Shown here: piece by piece, positions 6,821 to 9,867 of the stretch
Position numbering within the stretch: position 1 is the stretch's first letter
Layout: each line of letters starts with the position of its first letter
Origin: an uncultured Persicitalea sp.
GTDB taxonomy: Bacteria > Bacteroidota > Bacteroidia > Cytophagales > Spirosomataceae
DNA length: 9,867 nucleotides
Reading direction: 5' to 3'
Assembly: GCA_950075905.1 (NCBI GenBank)
Contig: CATMVR010000121.1
Coordinates: 1 to 9,867 of the forward strand
The notes under the pieces: model-generated
The model's input: only the letters and a program-made list of their open reading frames with translations
What the model was told of the DNA's origin: nothing
The model's database searches: none
Program-made: the position numbers and the translations under genes

Positions 6821-6993
6821 AAAGCCCCGTTAGGGGCGGTATCTCAGTAGCAAAAACGTACACTCCAAACACAAAGCCCCGGTAGGGGCGGCACCTCAGT
6901 AGAAGAAACTCCACACACCAAGCCCCGGCGGGGTGGCACCTCAGTAGCAGAACCGTACGCTGTGAACACCAAGCCCCGGCAGGGGCGGCACCT
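6821..6993. repeat. Four degenerate ~50-bp repeats with GCCCC/GGGGC hairpins
   Basis: Four units start with AAGCCCC at 6822, 6874, 6920 and 6971 (spacings 52, 46 and 51). Each begins with a 5-bp hairpin: stems 6824-6837, 6876-6889, 6922-6934 and 6973-6986, with loops GTTA, GGTA, GGC and GGCA. The third keeps pairing through a terminal G-U. A conserved tail GGCACCTCAGTAG follows in units 2 and 3, appears as GGTATCTCAGTAG in unit 1, and is cut to GGCACCT in unit 4. Intervening stretches are A/C-rich, and those of units 1 and 3 are clearly related to each other, so this is a decayed tandem or REP-like array and not CRISPR. It lies in the 372-bp gap between the divergent Xre-RES and DUF4007 promoters. 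That gap holds no gene; 6731-6820 shows only two TTGTCAG copies (6774 and 6792). Confidence 0.85.
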
Positions 6994-7002
6994 AAAAAGG
7001 TC

Positions 7003-7033
7003 TTGTAGCTTGACTAGGTTTTAGGTATTTTTG
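7003..7033 (+). promoter_or_regulatory. Bacteroidota-type promoter of the DUF4007-ATPase operon
   Basis: TTG at 7003-7005 and TATTTTTG at 7026-7033 (TAnnTTTG) are separated by 20 nt, and the -33 box starts 10 nt after the last hairpin repeat ends. The predicted transcript begins near 7040, so the leader before the ATG at 7050 is only about 10 nt. Confidence 0.65.
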
Positions 7034-7049
7034 AAAAAATATACCTTAC

Positions 7050-7928
7050 ATGTTTGCAATACAAGAATCCACAAAATACACCTTTTCCGGTCACGATACT
7101 TTCCACTGTCGCAGCCTGTGGTTGAAGAAGGGCTATGATTATCTGCTACTTAATAAGAAATTCAGTAACGACGACGCGGTTGTCGAATTGGGAGTAGGAA
7201 AGAACATGGTTACCGCGATACGATATTGGATGAAGGCTTTTGGTCTGTCTGATGCAGACGACCAACCGACCGAACTGGCCCACTGGATTTTTGATGACTC
7301 AAAAGGTTTCGATCCCTACCTGGAAGATGAAGGTACCCTTTGGTTGTTGCACTTTCACTTGGTCGTAAACAACCACGCCTCCATCTACAGCCTGATTTTC
7401 AACACGTACCGCCGTTTGAAAATTGAATTCTCGCTCAAAGATTTTCTACAGTACATCGGACGTCTTAGCAGTACGACTTCCAATCTGAACGTAAGTGACT
7501 CGACCATAGAATCTGATTTTAACGCTTTTGCCAAAATATATTATACTGACTCTAATGCAAAAAGTAAGGACGAAGGATTTACAGGTATCCTGACTGATCT
7601 CAATCTATTGGGATACAAAAAGGAGGACAAGCTATTTTATATTGCCAATGCCGAACGCCACAATCTTCCCGTAGATATACTTCTATACGGTATTTTAATG
7701 ACTAATAAAGGTTCAAATTCAATTAGTTATCAAAAGTTGGAAGATGAGAAAAATCAGGTGGGTAGCATCTTTGCGCTCAATCAGGAAGGGCTTGTAAGCA
7801 AAATAGAGGCATTGGCCAGCCAACACGAAAGCATTGTTTTCAGCGATCAGGCGGGGATCATGGAACTACAATTCAAATCTGAGTTACCCCCCTATCAAGT
7901 GCTTTTCAACTACTATGCAAACGTATAA
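7050..7928 (+). CDS. DUF4007 family protein, probable defence-operon component
   Basis: A 292-aa protein that I place in the DUF4007 family from its N-terminal signature: SGHDTFHCRSLWLKKG at residues 13-28, followed by DDAVVELGVGKNMVTAIRYW from residue 41, which reads like a helix-turn-helix-type segment. The middle section (about 88-105, EDEGTLWLLHFHLV) and the Tyr/Phe-rich C-terminus also fit. There is no signal peptide or membrane segment, so it should be cytoplasmic. No biochemical role is established that I know of. From memory, members sit beside large ATPases and sulfur-transfer (DndC/PAPS-reductase-like) genes in DNA-modification or phage-resistance operons; this needs a neighbourhood search. 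It overlaps the following ATPase by 14 nt, so the two are probably coupled and work together, perhaps as DNA-binding specificity or adaptor subunit plus motor (inference). Confidence 0.8.
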   Translation: MFAIQESTKYTFSGHDTFHCRSLWLKKGYDYLLLNKKFSNDDAVVELGVGKNMVTAIRYWMKAFGLSDADDQPTELAHWIFDDSKGFDPYLEDEGTLWLLHFHLVVNNHASIYSLIFNTYRRLKIEFSLKDFLQYIGRLSSTTSNLNVSDSTIESDFNAFAKIYYTDSNAKSKDEGFTGILTDLNLLGYKKEDKLFYIANAERHNLPVDILLYGILMTNKGSNSISYQKLEDEKNQVGSIFALNQEGLVSKIEALASQHESIVFSDQAGIMELQFKSELPPYQVLFNYYANV

Positions 7929-9867
7929 ATACTCCACATCCGTCAATATTGTCCGGGATGCTGACCGGGATCTTACCTACCATCCTACCCCCAACGCCCG
8001 GCGCGTCGTGGGGCAAATGAGTGCGGATTTTGAGAAAGGACTTCGTTCGTTCAATATTATCGGAACATACGGTACTGGCAAATCGTCCCTTTTGTGGGCA
8101 TTCAAAAAGAGTGTTGTCGGCCAGAAATCTTTCTTCGATGTAGGCTTTCTGCCAAATCCGGCCGTTGCCTTCATCGACATCGTGGGAGAATACCGTTCGA
8201 TGCTTGATGTTTTCGTGGAGAAACTGGAATTGGACGTTCACGAAAGCACAATCCAAAACGTTTGCTCTGACCTCTTTCATCGGTACCACTCCTTGGGTAC
8301 GGAGAACCCCCTTCTATTCATCGTTATCGATGAGTTTGGTAAATTCCTGGAATATGCTGCCCGCCACAATCCCGAGCAGGAACTGTACTTCATTCAGCAG
8401 CTAACGGAATTTGTAAATAACTCCGATTATAATATCTGCCTGATTACGAGTGTTCACCAGAATTTTGATGCCTACGCCCAAAATTTAACGGACTCGCAGC
8501 AGCAGGAATGGCGGAAAGTAAAAGGGCGCTTCCGAGAGATTACCTTCAACGAACCCGTTGAGCAATTACTATATCTCGCCGCCGAACACTTGGATGGTTC
8601 TGCAACTCGCACGTTGCCAACCTCAATCAACAAGAGTGTAGACTTAGCGGTAAAGACAAAAGCCTTTCGGCTCGATAAAATGGCCTCTCAGGAAATAGCC
8701 GCAAAACTATTTCCACTCGATTTGCTGTCGGGGGGGGGACTTGCCTTGTCGTTACAGCGCTACGGTCAAAATGAACGCTCGCTGTTCTCCTTTTTGGAAT
8801 CTACCGACTTTACTGGTATTGATAGCGTGAGCCTGAGCAAGGAAAACCCTTACTACAACCTGGCGAACGTTTACGACTACCTCTTTTATAATTTTTACTC
8901 CTATATCCAATCCAAACACAACCACGACTACTTCAAATGGGTGAGTATTCGCTCGGCGTTGGATGCCGTCGAACGGAGTACGATTGTCGACATTGAGGCG
9001 GGTAGCAAACTCATCAAGACTATTGGATTGCTTTCAATCTGGATTTCCCGGGGAACTGACCTGGGCGAAGATTTTCTGACCAATTATGCCAAAACCTGCC
9101 TCGGTATCTCTGAACCCGGCATGCTGATTCAGGAGTTGGAAGATTTAGGCGTTATCTTTTACCGTTTCAGCAACCACCGCTTTGTTCTTTTTGAAGGCTC
9201 AGACCTAGATATTCCGCTGGCCCTGATTGAAGCCAAGACGCAGGTAAGTGAAATACTTGACGTGGCTACTTCACTTCGGAGTTCTTTTGATTTCCCGCCG
9301 GTTGCCGCCAATAAAAACTCCTACGAAACCGGGACGCCCCGAACCTTTGAGTACATCATTTCTGATCAGCCGGTCAGCCTAGTTCCCGCTGACGAAACGG
9401 ATGGGTATATCAACCTGATTTTCAACAAGCAGGTATCATTGGACGACGTGAAGGAAACCTCTCGCCAGCAGCAGGAAGCCATTCTGTACGGGTATTTTGA
9501 GGAAGCCGAAAAGATCAAGCAGGTGATGATGGACATCGCCAAGGCTGAGCAGGTAATCATAAAAAATGATCGGGACAAAGTAGCAGTCAAGGAATTACGA
9601 GCAATCATCGAAGACCATAAACGGGAACTGACGCAACTGGTTTTTGATAGTTTTTACAGAGAGGAAAGCGTTACGTGGGTTTTTCAAGGAGAAGTGGTTT
9701 ACTTTCCGAGTGCGAAGGCCTTTCACAAGTACCTCTCGCATATCTGCAAAACGGTTTATCCCGATACCCCCGTTTTTAAAAACGAACTCGTCAACCGTCA
9801 TGCACAGTTGCTGGAAGAACTGACGCGTGTGCTCAAAGACCAGCGACTGCTCAATACGGAAATCAAG
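7915..9867 (+). CDS. Large P-loop ATPase, BrxC/PglY-like, 3' end beyond the window
   Basis: An open frame of 651 codons without a stop runs from ATG 7915 to the last base, so the C-terminus is missing. Walker A is GTYGTGKS at residues 50-57. Walker B is LLFIVIDE at 133-140 (Asp139, Glu140), continuing as FGKFLEYA. LITSVHQNFDAYA, about 50 residues later, looks like the sensor region. This pattern, a small N-terminal strand region before an AAA-like core and then a long helical C-terminus, recalls BrxC/PglY ATPases of BREX/Pgl phage resistance, but I cannot assign it to a named family. Residues about 515-580 are Glu/Lys/Gln-rich and likely coiled coil. The start gives a 14-nt overlap with the DUF4007 gene. 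A G9 run encodes Gly273-Gly275 in frame. Expected role: ATP-driven DNA-associated motor or switch. Confidence 0.85.
   Translation, partial: MQTYKYSTSVNIVRDADRDLTYHPTPNARRVVGQMSADFEKGLRSFNIIGTYGTGKSSLLWAFKKSVVGQKSFFDVGFLPNPAVAFIDIVGEYRSMLDVFVEKLELDVHESTIQNVCSDLFHRYHSLGTENPLLFIVIDEFGKFLEYAARHNPEQELYFIQQLTEFVNNSDYNICLITSVHQNFDAYAQNLTDSQQQEWRKVKGRFREITFNEPVEQLLYLAAEHLDGSATRTLPTSINKSVDLAVKTKAFRLDKMASQEIAAKLFPLDLLSGGGLALSLQRYGQNERSLFSFLESTDFTGIDSVSLSKENPYYNLANVYDYLFYNFYSYIQSKHNHDYFKWVSIRSALDAVERSTIVDIEAGSKLIKTIGLLSIWISRGTDLGEDFLTNYAKTCLGISEPGMLIQELEDLGVIFYRFSNHRFVLFEGSDLDIPLALIEAKTQVSEILDVATSLRSSFDFPPVAANKNSYETGTPRTFEYIISDQPVSLVPADETDGYINLIFNKQVSLDDVKETSRQQQEAILYGYFEEAEKIKQVMMDIAKAEQVIIKNDRDKVAVKELRAIIEDHKRELTQLVFDSFYREESVTWVFQGEVVYFPSAKAFHKYLSHICKTVYPDTPVFKNELVNRHAQLLEELTRVLKDQRLLNTEIK
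8730..8738 (+). repeat. G9 homopolymer inside the ATPase gene
   Basis: Nine consecutive G residues encode the end of Ser272 and Gly273-Gly275. Frame continuity on both sides shows that nine is the in-frame length in this sequence. Gain or loss of one G would truncate the protein soon after residue 275. Such tracts are classic slipped-strand phase-variation sites, but one sequence cannot show that the length varies. Confidence 0.9.

Noticed and set aside
6821..6993. Possible small CRISPR array (four regularly spaced repeats)
   Set aside because: The intervening sequences of units 1 and 3 are related to each other, spacing varies (52, 46, 51), repeats are degenerate, and no cas gene is present. 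It is a structured tandem/REP-like repeat.
8165..8404. Open frames inside the ATPase gene (8165-8404 on +, 7906-8289, 9366-9608 and 9595-9801 on -)
   Set aside because: They overlap the ATPase frame, which is continuous from 7915 to the window end and carries Walker motifs; none shows a domain of its own.
8728..8739. Frameshift or pseudogene at the G9 tract
   Set aside because: Reading through nine G keeps one continuous frame with sensible protein on both sides, so the gene is intact in this sequence.

Overview
The window looks like a chromosomal segment of a member of the Bacteroidota, most likely Cytophagales (Spirosoma/Dyadobacter/Runella-like). The clues are Bacteroidota-type promoters (a TTG-type -33 box and a TAnnTTTG -7 box at about 18-20 nt spacing), no clear Shine-Dalgarno sequences, an RND pump with the mid-protein extra membrane helices common in this phylum, and GC-rich GCCCC/GGGGC hairpin repeats. 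The genus is an inference; no rRNA or other marker gene is present.

Region 1 (1-5026), efflux housekeeping: a lipoprotein periplasmic adaptor (175-1311) and a large RND inner-membrane permease (1515-4964) form a tripartite efflux pump lacking only an outer-membrane TolC-type partner, which is not in the window. Each gene is preceded by an unusual pair of short-unit tandem arrays in inverted orientation: 7-nt units before the adaptor, 8-nt units before the permease. A strong intrinsic terminator (stem 4986-5020) closes the unit.

Region 2 (5027-6730), two toxin-antitoxin modules: a VapBC-type pair on + (antitoxin 5110-5283, PIN-domain toxin 5270-5650) and, convergent to it, an Xre/MbcA/ParS antitoxin plus RES-domain toxin on - (6677-6243, then 6240-5788). 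Each has a recognisable promoter with a short palindrome over its -7 box, as expected for autorepression.

Region 3 (6821-6993): four degenerate repeats of about 50 bp, each starting with a GCCCC/GGGGC hairpin, lie between the divergent promoters of the Xre-RES module and the next operon.

Region 4 (7003-9867), probable defence operon: a DUF4007 protein (7050-7928) overlaps by 14 nt a large P-loop ATPase (7915 to the window end, 651 codons, still open). The ATPase has clear Walker A and B motifs, recalls BrxC/PglY-type phage-resistance ATPases, and carries a G9 homopolymer in frame, a candidate phase-variation site. The rest of this operon is beyond the window. I infer that everything downstream of the 5020 terminator is an accessory/defence island beside a core efflux operon, and that the DUF4007-ATPase pair is the best candidate here for a poorly described system.
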